A stretch of 9,958 bases of DNA, taken from contig JABJOR010000475.1 in NCBI GenBank assembly GCA_018664265.1, positions 1 through 9,958 on the forward strand. Reading direction: 5' to 3'. Below the pieces are notes generated by a model, which was given only the letters and a program-made list of their open reading frames with translations, had not been told where the DNA came from and did no database searches. The position numbers and the translations under genes were made by a program. This document shows, piece after piece, positions 1 to 5,768 of the stretch. Each line of letters starts with the position of its first letter. Positions within the stretch are counted from its first letter, which is position 1. This DNA is from Rhodospirillales bacterium. GTDB taxonomy: Bacteria > Pseudomonadota > Alphaproteobacteria > Rhodospirillales > Casp-alpha2.

Positions 1-119
1 AAACGGAAAACGATGGAAACCCGGCGCTTGCAATATCGCAAATACGCCGCTTAATATCTTGAACCAGATGAGCCAGATACTCTCTTAGATATGACCCGCT
101 CTGTGTTCCATTTGCATGA
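1..119 (+). pseudogene. Degraded or frameshifted 5' remnant of the ABC transporter gene
   Basis: No single frame is open here. The frame used by the exporter downstream has TGA stops at 60-62, 69-71 and 117-119. Another frame has TAA at 52-54, then reads YLEPDEPDTLLDM from 55. That weakly resembles the YFE...GDT..R segment expected in this family shortly before the helix that the downstream frame picks up. The spacing to FFYSATLAW is also shorter than expected, which suggests an internal deletion as well as a frame change. It could be real gene decay, a recombination joint or sequence error. Similarity was judged from memory of the family only. Confidence 0.35.
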
Positions 120-1418
120 CGACGGACAATCCTGTTTTTCTATTCCGCAACACTGGCCTGGATCGTTCTCGGGTTTACCGCGGACATTGCCTCCATAACG
201 TTATTTGTACGTGGAGCATATCGCCGCCGCTTGCAGGCCCTTTACCGGGCGGAGGGGCAACGCCAATCCATGCTGGTTGAAACTATTTCCGGTATGGAAA
301 CTGTCAAGGCCATGGCGATTGAGCCAATTAAATCACGTGAGTGGGCAGATACCACAGCACAAGCCGTAACGATGCAGCTCTCCGTTGGCAAGATTTCGCA
401 CCTTGTTAAAGGCATAACCAAGTATCTCGGTCAATTGATGACCATGGCAATTATCTTTGTCGGGGTCCAGATGGTCTTTTCAGGTGATGTCAGTGTCGGA
501 GCCTTGATTGCCTTTAATATGTTGGGCATGCGCGTCAGCCAACCCCTTATTCAATTGGTCAGTCTGGTCAATGAGTTCGAGCAATCCTCGCTTTCCGTCA
601 AAATGCTGGGCGAAATCATGAATAAGAAACCTGAACAGGCAAGTGTTGGCGGCCTGACTCCAAAATTGCATGGCTCCATTGCATTTGATAAGGTCTCCTT
701 CAGATATAGCAACGATGGTGCGCCTGCCCTGGACAATGTGTCATTTACTGCAGATGCTGGACAAGTTGTCGGTATCGTTGGCCGCTCCGGTTCAGGCAAG
801 AGTTCACTGCTGCGCGTCTTGCAGGGCATGTACCGTCCTGCTTCCGGCATCATCCAGATCGATGGTGTTGATATACGCGAAATTGATTTGGCACATTTGA
901 GAATGAATACAGGCGTTGTGCTGCAGGAGAACTTCCTGTTTCGTGGAACGGTCCGTGAAAATATTGCCATGACCAGACCTGATGCTGCATTTGCTGATAT
1001 CGTTTCTGTTGCCAAAATGGCTGGTGCAGATGAGTTCATTCAGCGTCTACCACAAGGTTACGATACAGCACTTGAAGAAGGTGCATCAAACATCTCGGGT
1101 GGGCAGAAACAGCGCCTTGCGATTGCTCGTTCCTTATTACGTCAGCCACGGTTCTTGATCATGGATGAAGCAACCAGTGCACTTGATCCGGAAAGTGAAG
1201 CTATTGTTCAAAACAATTTGGCCCACATCGCCGAAGGTCGCACAGTTCTTATTGTCTCACACCGATTATCAACATTGGTAAATGTGGATAAAATTTTAGT
1301 CATTGACCAAGGTAAAATTATTGATCAGGGAACACATCCAGAGCTGCTGGGTCGCTGTGAAATTTATAGCCACTTATGGGCGCAACAACACCCTGAGCGC
1401 GCCAAGGCTGCGGAGTAA
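120..1418 (+). CDS. Type I secretion ABC transporter (HlyB/LapB-like), 3' part; 5' end disrupted
   Basis: This is the inner-membrane ABC exporter of a type I secretion system, which uses ATP to drive substrate export with an HlyD-type adaptor and an outer-membrane TolC-like channel. The reading frame is open from 120 (after a TGA at 117-119). It begins in the membrane domain (FFYSATLAWIVLGF) and runs into the helix typical of this family, with RRRLQALYRAEGQRQS followed by LVETISGMETVKAMA. The nucleotide-binding domain is complete: Walker A GRSGSGKS (about nt 780-803), Q-loop near LQENFLFRGT, signature ISGGQKQR, Walker B FLIMDEATS with catalytic Glu, and H-loop SHR. The family normally has about 700 residues with an N-terminal C39-like domain and six membrane helices, so the N-terminal half is absent here. 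TTG at 231 is a formal start but lies inside the membrane domain, so it is unlikely to be the true start. hlyD follows one base after the stop, so the two genes form one operon. It may be a pseudogene. Confidence 0.82.
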   Translation, partial: RRTILFFYSATLAWIVLGFTADIASITLFVRGAYRRRLQALYRAEGQRQSMLVETISGMETVKAMAIEPIKSREWADTTAQAVTMQLSVGKISHLVKGITKYLGQLMTMAIIFVGVQMVFSGDVSVGALIAFNMLGMRVSQPLIQLVSLVNEFEQSSLSVKMLGEIMNKKPEQASVGGLTPKLHGSIAFDKVSFRYSNDGAPALDNVSFTADAGQVVGIVGRSGSGKSSLLRVLQGMYRPASGIIQIDGVDIREIDLAHLRMNTGVVLQENFLFRGTVRENIAMTRPDAAFADIVSVAKMAGADEFIQRLPQGYDTALEEGASNISGGQKQRLAIARSLLRQPRFLIMDEATSALDPESEAIVQNNLAHIAEGRTVLIVSHRLSTLVNVDKILVIDQGKIIDQGTHPELLGRCEIYSHLWAQQHPERAKAAE

Positions 1419-1419
1419 C

Positions 1420-3273
1420 ATGATCATGGAACCCAACACACCAACACAGGTGCCTGAAAGTGATATCAAAGAAGCGGTTCAGGCTAACTTTATTTCCAAG
1501 TCACAGTTCTCTGGTGCGAATATCGAAAACACACTGGAACTCGACCGAGACACCGTAATTTTTTCAGAGGGCGAGGAAAGCAACTTTGCCTATGTTGTTC
1601 TGGAAGGCCGGGTTGAGTTAACGAAAGATGTCGGGGGAACAGATATTTTCCTGGCAGAGATCGGAGCCGGAGACCTGTTCGGCGAGATGGGTGTGATTGA
1701 CGGCAACACGCGTAGCGCAACAGCCACGACGCTTGAGACCACAACGTTACAGAAATTTGATCGTGATGAGTTGATGGATAGGCTCGGCAAAGACAGTGAC
1801 TTTGCGGCACCAATTTTATCTCAACTTGTTCGCAAGTTACGTGATACCAGTGACCGCCTTGCCCATGAGCAGGTCCTGAATTTGCAGCGCGCAGCTGATG
1901 AAGCGGATGTCATTGCTCCGAAAGACCTGAGTACGCTTGAGCGTCTTAAGGGGTTTTTTGATACTGATCAGGATCTCATTGAATTCCAGCCAGATGCAGT
2001 AGAAATTGAGCGGCAGAAGACTCCGCCAGTTGCCAAGGTGATGCTGTATGTCATTGTTGCTTTTATTATTGGCTCTTTTGTTTGGGCAAATGAATCAACT
2101 GTCGATACAGCCGTTAGTGCTTTGGGCCGAATAACCACAGAAGTACCGAACATTATCGTGCAACCATCAGAAACGGCATTGATCCGGACCATTGAGGTCA
2201 AAGAAGGTGATACTGTTGTGAAGGGCCAACTTCTGGCGACTCTGGATGCCACGGTGGAAACCTCGGATGTAGAATCCAGCAAGGCCGCAATGGTTAGCTT
2301 GTCGGCTAAGGAAAACCGGTTGGAAGCAGAATTTACCGGTGTTGAATTACCAGATCCATTCTCACCCAGTACGATTGAAAACAACTTGCAGATGGAGTTG
2401 TTTAAAAGTCGAAGTACAACACTTCGTGATCAATTGGCTTCCTTTGATTCACAGATAAAGCAGATAAAATCTGAAATTTCTACCAATGTTCAAGATGCAA
2501 AAGATCTTGGCGAGCAGGTAGCGGTATTGACAGAAATTGAGAAAATGCGATCCAAACTTATGGATGATGGCTATGGCTCAAGAGTCAATTATTTAAGCGC
2601 CAAGCATCAAAGGCTCTCAGTCGATCGCGAACAACGAAGTTTACTGAGTATGCGAACACGACTTGAGCATCAGATGAATTCTTTACGATCTGACCGTGGG
2701 GCTATGTTATCAAGCTGGCAGTCTGATGTTGCCGAAGAATTGGTAAAAACGCGCCGTGAACGTGAAAAAATGTCAGAACAGCTTATTAAGACAGAATATC
2801 GCGAAAGCCTTGTGCAACTCATTGCGCCAGCGCCAGGTGTTGTTTTGAGCATTGCGGACTGGTCCGTGGGATCGGTTATCAAGCAAGCTGACCCGATGTT
2901 TACTATTGTCCCGGCCAACGTCTCCATGGAAATGGAAGTGGATGTCCTGCCAAAAGATATCGGGCTTATTCAGGTTGGTGATTTTGTACGCATCAAACTG
3001 GACGCTCTGCCATTTCAGAAACACGGTATTGTTGAAGGCAAGGTGCGTTTGATCAGCGAAGATGCTGTTGAATCAGAAAGCTCTGATTCTGGTAGTATTT
3101 ACCGTGCCCGAATTGAAATCCAGGAGAAGAAATGGCGTGAAGTTCCCGATAGCTTCCGCTTTACCCCTGGATTATCTGGCAGTGCCGATATCACGGTTGG
3201 AAAACGGAAAATCATTACCTACTTTATCTATCCGTTAATCCGCGCCATGGAATCAAGTTTCCATGAGTCGTGA
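1420..3273 (+). CDS. HlyD-family type I secretion adaptor with N-terminal cyclic-nucleotide-binding domain
   Basis: This membrane-fusion (periplasmic adaptor) protein links the ABC exporter to the outer-membrane channel. From ATG 1420 it has 617 residues. Residues about 35-150 form a cyclic-nucleotide-binding (CAP-like) domain whose phosphate-binding cassette reads FGEMGVIDGNTRSAT. Glu89 and Arg98 sit where the ribose- and phosphate-contacting residues are expected. A linker leads to one membrane segment at about 206-223 (VMLYVIVAFIIGSFVWA). Then come the first half-lipoyl segment (IIVQPSETALIRTIEVKEGD), a long coiled-coil hairpin at about 280-460, the second half-lipoyl segment (LIAPAPGVVLSIADWSVG) and the beta-barrel, ending in YFIYPLIRAMESSF as is common in HlyD proteins. 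CGGAG at 1411-1415 precedes both ATG 1420 and ATG 1426, so MEPN at 1426 is an alternative start. The gene lies one base behind the ABC gene. Binding of cAMP or another nucleotide is inferred and would place secretion under second-messenger control. Confidence 0.92.
   Translation: MIMEPNTPTQVPESDIKEAVQANFISKSQFSGANIENTLELDRDTVIFSEGEESNFAYVVLEGRVELTKDVGGTDIFLAEIGAGDLFGEMGVIDGNTRSATATTLETTTLQKFDRDELMDRLGKDSDFAAPILSQLVRKLRDTSDRLAHEQVLNLQRAADEADVIAPKDLSTLERLKGFFDTDQDLIEFQPDAVEIERQKTPPVAKVMLYVIVAFIIGSFVWANESTVDTAVSALGRITTEVPNIIVQPSETALIRTIEVKEGDTVVKGQLLATLDATVETSDVESSKAAMVSLSAKENRLEAEFTGVELPDPFSPSTIENNLQMELFKSRSTTLRDQLASFDSQIKQIKSEISTNVQDAKDLGEQVAVLTEIEKMRSKLMDDGYGSRVNYLSAKHQRLSVDREQRSLLSMRTRLEHQMNSLRSDRGAMLSSWQSDVAEELVKTRREREKMSEQLIKTEYRESLVQLIAPAPGVVLSIADWSVGSVIKQADPMFTIVPANVSMEMEVDVLPKDIGLIQVGDFVRIKLDALPFQKHGIVEGKVRLISEDAVESESSDSGSIYRARIEIQEKKWREVPDSFRFTPGLSGSADITVGKRKIITYFIYPLIRAMESSFHES
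3246..3265. terminator. Hairpin at the convergent hlyD / response-regulator junction (weak)
   Basis: CATGGAA (3246-3252) and TTCCATG (3259-3265) form a perfect 7-bp stem with a 6-nt loop inside the last codons of the adaptor gene. No T-run follows on either strand, so it is not a classical intrinsic terminator. The two convergent genes are separated by only 18 bases and no better terminator is visible. The hairpin may simply stabilise the 3' ends. Confidence 0.25.
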
Positions 3274-3291
3274 CAAGATAAAATGATGCCT

Positions 3292-4167
3292 TTATTTAAT
3301 AATCCAGATAGTACTGACAGGATGTTCCAGGTCGTGAAGATCACGTAGCAATGATATAGTTTGGGGCGTGAGAATTTCACCCGCATGCATATATTTTCTC
3401 CCGTCAGATGTGAAAACATCCTGTGCTAATACAGCATAATCCGGAACATTCTGAATAGGGCACTCATATGCGCCATCAATATCGGGTGGAGTGCTAATGC
3501 TATTTGTGTGTAGTGCTTTTAAATCTGACTGTTTGAATTTATCTTGCTGGTTTTTCTGATCGATTCCAGCTCTGATCTCATCTTTCGTAAATTGTTGCTT
3601 GGACTTGATATTTTTGGACCCGGCCAATTGCATTTCTGAATTGAGGGCGTACCCACGTTTTGTAGATGCTGGGCTTGATATGGGTTTATCATCAGTTTCA
3701 ATATGCAATGTGTCGTCTACATCAATCTGTTTATATGAATCGGCAGGTTTAATTTTATTATCAGAATCTATCTGCTTAAACATTTGGTGGAGGCGTTTCT
3801 CTAGGGCTTGTTTGGAAACAGGTTTAATCAGAAATGCATTCACATCGAGAGCCATTGCATTATGGACCAGGAATTTTTCTGAATAGCCAGTTAACATGGC
3901 AAAGGGCATATCTCGCCGGATGTTTTGCTCTCCTGTTCTGACAGCTTGCAATAATTGCAACCCATGCATGCGAGGCATGTTAAAATCTGAAATGATAAGA
4001 TCGATGACAACATCACTCTCGAGGTATTCCATAGCTTCATACCCATCGATAGCATGATGCACTACAGGGTTTCCCATTTTACCAAGCAGTGTTGTTACCG
4101 TCGCACGGCTATATTTGACGTCATCAACAACCAGAATTGATTTTCCTGTAAGATCTAGCAAGCTCAT
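3292..4167 (-). CDS. Response regulator: CheY-like receiver plus linker and C-terminal module
   Basis: This is a two-component receiver protein of 291 residues. Residues about 9-128 are a full REC domain: acidic pocket Asp15-Asp16 (ILVVDD), phospho-acceptor Asp61 (LIISDFNMP), switch Thr93 (MLTGY) and Lys115 (FLIKP). Residues about 131-243 are a polar, Lys/Gln/Asp-rich, probably flexible linker. Residues about 245-290 form a small module (VLAQDVFTSDGRKYMHAGE, then LTPQTISLLRDL) that resembles the short beta-rich segment found beside HD-GYP and other receiver-linked signalling domains. No HD-GYP, GGDEF, EAL or DNA-binding domain is present. I chose ATG 4167 (MSLLDLTGKS) because GGAGG lies ten bases upstream; the ATG at 4188 adds seven residues and lacks a good ribosome site. 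It is divergent from the Hpt gene, whose product is a plausible phosphate partner. Its output is unknown. Confidence 0.85.
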   Translation of the reverse strand: MSLLDLTGKSILVVDDVKYSRATVTTLLGKMGNPVVHHAIDGYEAMEYLESDVVIDLIISDFNMPRMHGLQLLQAVRTGEQNIRRDMPFAMLTGYSEKFLVHNAMALDVNAFLIKPVSKQALEKRLHQMFKQIDSDNKIKPADSYKQIDVDDTLHIETDDKPISSPASTKRGYALNSEMQLAGSKNIKSKQQFTKDEIRAGIDQKNQQDKFKQSDLKALHTNSISTPPDIDGAYECPIQNVPDYAVLAQDVFTSDGRKYMHAGEILTPQTISLLRDLHDLEHPVSTIWIIK

Positions 4168-4181
4168 CCTCAGATTTCCTC

Positions 4182-4197
4182 CATACATAACTGTATG
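4182..4197. promoter_or_regulatory. Palindrome CATACA-N4-TGTATG upstream of the response-regulator start (candidate operator)
   Basis: Two perfect 6-bp arms (4182-4187 and 4192-4197) flank TAAC. The site covers the alternative upstream ATG at 4188 and lies just before the preferred start at 4167. An ACTGTATG copy recurs at 4229-4236 within ATACTGTAT, so the sequence appears twice in the divergent gap. This fits a dimeric regulator site but no regulator can be named. Confidence 0.3.
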
Positions 4198-4286
4198 TCG
4201 AATTTATTTCCGTATAGTTTCAATAGATACTGTATGCACAAAACAAGTATGAATGTTAAGTTATGACATAGTAAAGTTAATGACCA

Positions 4287-4299
4287 CTCAATAATTGAG
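4287..4299. promoter_or_regulatory. Palindrome CTCAATAATTGAG next to the Hpt start (candidate operator)
   Basis: The 13-base sequence has perfect 6-bp arms around one central A and ends six bases before the Hpt ATG at 4306. Its right arm contains the only GAG that could serve as a ribosome-binding site. A one-base loop makes an RNA hairpin unlikely, so protein binding to DNA is the better guess. Confidence 0.3.
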
Positions 4300-4305
4300 C
4301 ATCTG

Positions 4306-4665
4306 ATGAAAAACTATGTAACGCCGCCAATTGATCTAAGAGCCATTGAAGAAATCCTTGGTGATGCCGATGTTATTGCAATAACAGAACACATTGCCAT
4401 GTTCATCAGTGAATTTGAAGCTCTACTTCAAGACCTGAAAGCCGCAATGGAGCAGAATAACAGACAGATTATTCGTGATGCGGCACATGCTGCAAAAAGC
4501 GCCTCTGTTTACGTTGGAGCGACAGGATTATCTGATCTATTGCGAAACATTGAGAAGCAAGCACCAGAAACAGACTTCTCCCTGTTGAAAGGTTCTCTGC
4601 CTGTTATTGATGAAGAATTTGAGAGTATTCGAGTTTTTTATTCTGCTTATGCCAATAATGTGTAA
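4306..4665 (+). CDS. Hpt (histidine phosphotransfer) domain protein
   Basis: This 119-residue, almost all-helical protein fits a stand-alone Hpt domain, which passes a phosphoryl group between receiver domains in a phosphorelay. The key segment is DAAHAAKSASVYVGATGL, with His61 as the probable phospho-site. The Lys at +3 and the small residues after it match the H-x-x-K-(G/S) pattern of Hpt domains, and the glycine further on is also typical. Length is normal for the family. It is divergent from the REC-plus-module protein and 55 bases upstream of a CheY-like receiver, so it probably exchanges phosphate with one or both. The kinase feeding it is not in the window. The ribosome-binding site is weak (GAG, 4297-4299). 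It is cytoplasmic, with no signal peptide or membrane segment. Confidence 0.85.
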   Translation: MKNYVTPPIDLRAIEEILGDADVIAITEHIAMFISEFEALLQDLKAAMEQNNRQIIRDAAHAAKSASVYVGATGLSDLLRNIEKQAPETDFSLLKGSLPVIDEEFESIRVFYSAYANNV

Positions 4666-4688
4666 AATACTAAAACATGAGTATTTTT
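4664..4688 (+). terminator. AT-rich hairpin after the Hpt gene (weak terminator)
   Basis: AAAATACT (4664-4671) pairs perfectly with AGTATTTT (4680-4687) around an 8-nt loop. The T-run is part of the 3' arm. It starts within the Hpt stop codon and lies in the 55-base gap before the next gene. With only two G-C pairs it would terminate weakly and could give partial readthrough to the receiver gene. Confidence 0.35.
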
Positions 4689-4720
4689 GATAAGAGCTAT
4701 GCATAGCCAAAGGCGCTTTG

Positions 4721-5125
4721 ATGACTGAAAACAGCATATTTCGATCTATACAGGTTCTGGTCGTTGAGGATGAAGCGTTTTCCCTGGAAACAATTTCAAA
4801 AACGTTACAGCAGATAGGGGTTTCTCAAATTCTGAAAGCGCAGAATGGCATTCAGGCTTTAGAATTGATGGAAGATACTGAAAATGCAATTGATCTGATA
4901 ATTAGTGATATTGAGATGCCTGAGATGGGCGGGTACGAGTTTGTTCGTCATATCCGTTATGGTAAGGTTCCGCAGTATAAGGCTATCCCGATTCTTATGC
5001 TGACCGGGCATGATACCCCTGATAATATACAGAAAGCCCGCATCCATAAAATTGACGGATTTATCGTCAAACCACCAAAGGCTGAGGAGTTCAAGAAATA
5101 CATTCAGATCGCACTCGGGCTTTAA
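4721..5125 (+). CDS. Single-domain CheY-like response regulator
   Basis: This 134-residue protein is a receiver domain and nothing more. The acidic pocket is Glu16-Asp17-Glu18 (VLVVEDE), the phospho-acceptor is Asp63 (LIISDIEMP), the switch residue is Thr95 (ILMLTGH), and Lys117 lies in FIVKPP. Proteins like this act by docking on a target or by shuttling phosphate in a relay. ATG 4721 is preferred over TTG 4718, because AAAGG at 4709-4713 is seven bases upstream of it. The receiver resembles that of the minus-strand regulator (LIISD-x-x-MP, MLTG, KP), so the two may be distant paralogues. It is probably co-transcribed with the Hpt gene just upstream. Target unknown. Confidence 0.88.
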   Translation: MTENSIFRSIQVLVVEDEAFSLETISKTLQQIGVSQILKAQNGIQALELMEDTENAIDLIISDIEMPEMGGYEFVRHIRYGKVPQYKAIPILMLTGHDTPDNIQKARIHKIDGFIVKPPKAEEFKKYIQIALGL

Positions 5126-5149
5126 CCTTCAATTTATAATAAAATAGTA

Positions 5150-5172
5150 AGGGGTAGCCCCTATAATTTTTT
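5150..5172 (+). terminator. Probable intrinsic terminator of the receiver gene
   Basis: AGGGG (5150-5154) and CCCCT (5158-5162) form a 5-bp GC-rich stem with loop TAG, followed by ATAA and six T residues (5167-5172). It lies 24 bases after the stop of the CheY-like gene. The stem is short and the T-run is offset by four bases, so efficiency may be modest. Confidence 0.55.
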
Positions 5173-5193
5173 CAAATCATAAAATTCAGGAAT

Positions 5194-5322
5194 ATGGCTG
5201 AAAATTTAATAAGCTATAATTCGAAAATAATCCCTTCATGGTGTCGGTTAAACCATCATCATGAAGGGATTATTCGTATGGAGTTGATTGTGTTTTTTAT
5301 TCAGGCGGTCGTGCAGGAATAA
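5194..5322 (+). CDS. Possible 42-aa small ORF spanning the inverted repeat (doubtful)
   Basis: An ATG at 5194 opens a frame of 42 codons ending in TAA at 5320. It contains HHH at residues 21-23 and a hydrophobic tail (MELIVFFIQAVV). AGGA at 5188-5191 is only two bases before this ATG, which is poor spacing. An internal in-frame ATG at 5278 has GAAGGG nine bases upstream (5263-5268) and would give a 14-residue hydrophobic peptide. That ribosome site sits in the right arm of the 15-bp hairpin, so its use would depend on folding. The perfect inverted repeat inside the frame argues against selection for protein. I recognise no family. Confidence 0.15.
   Translation: MAENLISYNSKIIPSWCRLNHHHEGIIRMELIVFFIQAVVQE
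5226..5274. repeat. Perfect 15-bp inverted repeat with a 19-nt loop
   Basis: The left arm AATAATCCCTTCATG (5226-5240) is the exact reverse complement of 5260-5274. The loop (5241-5259) contains GGTTAAACC. A second, shorter pairing is possible between ATGGT (5238-5242) and ACCAT (5252-5256). No T-run follows immediately; six T residues come at 5293-5298. It could be an RNA hairpin, a processing site, a DNA-binding site or a mobile-repeat remnant. Confidence 0.7.
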
Positions 5323-5354
5323 AACCCTTATAATAATAAGTTTATTTGAGCTCG

Positions 5355-5385
5355 TTGACTTCATAACCGGATGATTTCATAGGAT
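5355..5385 (+). promoter_or_regulatory. Candidate sigma-70 promoter upstream of cbtBA
   Basis: TTGACT (5355-5360) resembles a -35 box and TAGGAT (5380-5385) a -10 box, 19 bases apart, which is slightly long. It would leave an untranslated leader of about 170 bases before cbtB. That leader includes an AT hairpin with a T-run and the palindrome at 5521-5537. Confidence 0.25.
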
Positions 5386-5391
5386 TATATC

Positions 5392-5414
5392 AATTTTACG
5401 AATAAAATTTTTTT
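5392..5414 (+). terminator. AT-only hairpin with a T-run in the cbtB leader (weak)
   Basis: AATTTTA (5392-5398) pairs with TAAAATT (5403-5409) around CGAA, and the run of T continues to 5414. It has the outline of an intrinsic terminator but no G-C pair in the stem, so it would be weak. If the candidate promoter at 5355 is real, it lies in the leader. Confidence 0.2.
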
Positions 5415-5520
5415 CAGTCTTAACAAAGTAAAATATTAGCTTCTTGGGAATAGTTTCTATTGCATTTGAATCCAATGTAGCTATTCTGCGAATTAAGTAG
5501 TTTAATTCATTCAGGGGATT

Positions 5521-5537
5521 TATCCCGGATCGGGATA
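5521..5537. promoter_or_regulatory. Palindrome TATCCCG-GAT-CGGGATA before cbtB (candidate operator or hairpin)
   Basis: Perfect 7-bp arms (5521-5527 and 5531-5537) surround GAT, ending 25 bases before the cbtB start. A further GGGAT at 5515-5519 can also pair with the central ATCCC, so two pairings are mutually exclusive. It may be a regulator site for cobalt or cobalamin control, or part of a leader structure close to the ribosome-binding site at 5549-5555. Confidence 0.35.
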
Positions 5538-5562
5538 TGTCGATGACTAGGAGAGTAATAAT

Positions 5563-5748
5563 ATGGCCCATACAAATATTGCAGAACAAACCGTAGTTTC
5601 ACAGGGACGTACAGCACAGCTGATGCAGGCTGGTTTTGCAGCGTTTTTAGGCCTTGGGCTGTTTACAATCATTGCTTTTTCAAGCCCTGCTGCGATCCAT
5701 AATGCTGCTCATGACTCCCGTCATGGCATAACGGTTCCTTGCCACTAG
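5563..5748 (+). CDS. cbtB: CbtB, small subunit of predicted cobalt transporter
   Basis: This 61-residue protein is the small partner of CbtA. The pair is a predicted cobalt importer associated with cobalamin synthesis. It has one membrane helix at about 23-42 (AGFAAFLGLGLFTIIAF). The family C-terminal motif follows as IHNAAHDSRHGITVPCH, with His46, His50, Asp51, His54, Cys60 and the terminal His61 as likely metal ligands. Length is typical. The start is firm: AGGAGAG at 5549-5555 lies seven bases before ATG 5563. cbtA follows about 20 bases after the stop. Many bacteria control these genes by a cobalamin riboswitch; none is evident here. Confidence 0.92.
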   Translation: MAHTNIAEQTVVSQGRTAQLMQAGFAAFLGLGLFTIIAFSSPAAIHNAAHDSRHGITVPCH

Positions 5749-5768
5749 GCACCGAATCGAATCCTTCC

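Larger units (their letters stand above)
5126..5562. other. AT-rich intergenic region between the receiver gene and cbtB
   Basis: About 437 bases contain no convincing protein gene. They hold a small GC hairpin with a T-run (5150-5172), a perfect 15-bp inverted repeat (5226-5274), a 42-codon ORF across it (5194-5322), a promoter-like pair (5355-5385), an AT hairpin with seven T residues (5392-5414) and a palindrome (5521-5537). I looked for the conserved pieces of a cobalamin riboswitch, expected before cbtB in many bacteria, and did not find them. Confidence 0.6.

Noticed and set aside
551..1039. Open frame of 162 codons on the minus strand within the ABC gene
   Set aside because: It is antisense to the strongly conserved ATP-binding domain and its translation matches no family I know; it is a shadow frame.
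1303..1419. Upstream in-frame extension of the hlyD-type gene to ATG 1303
   Set aside because: It would overlap the conserved end of the ABC nucleotide-binding domain by over 110 bases, and a ribosome site (CGGAG, 1411-1415) directly precedes ATG 1420.
3599..3886. Plus-strand 95-codon frame inside the response-regulator gene
   Set aside because: The opposite strand encodes the receiver switch residues and linker in a continuous frame; this frame has no domain signal.
5126..5562. CRISPR, transposon ends or tRNA in the AT-rich gap
   Set aside because: There is only one inverted repeat, no regularly spaced repeats, no transposase and no cloverleaf-like pattern.
5377..5589. Minus-strand 70-codon frame overlapping the cbtB start
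   Set aside because: It overlaps the well-supported cbtB start and the palindrome before it, and has no recognisable domain.
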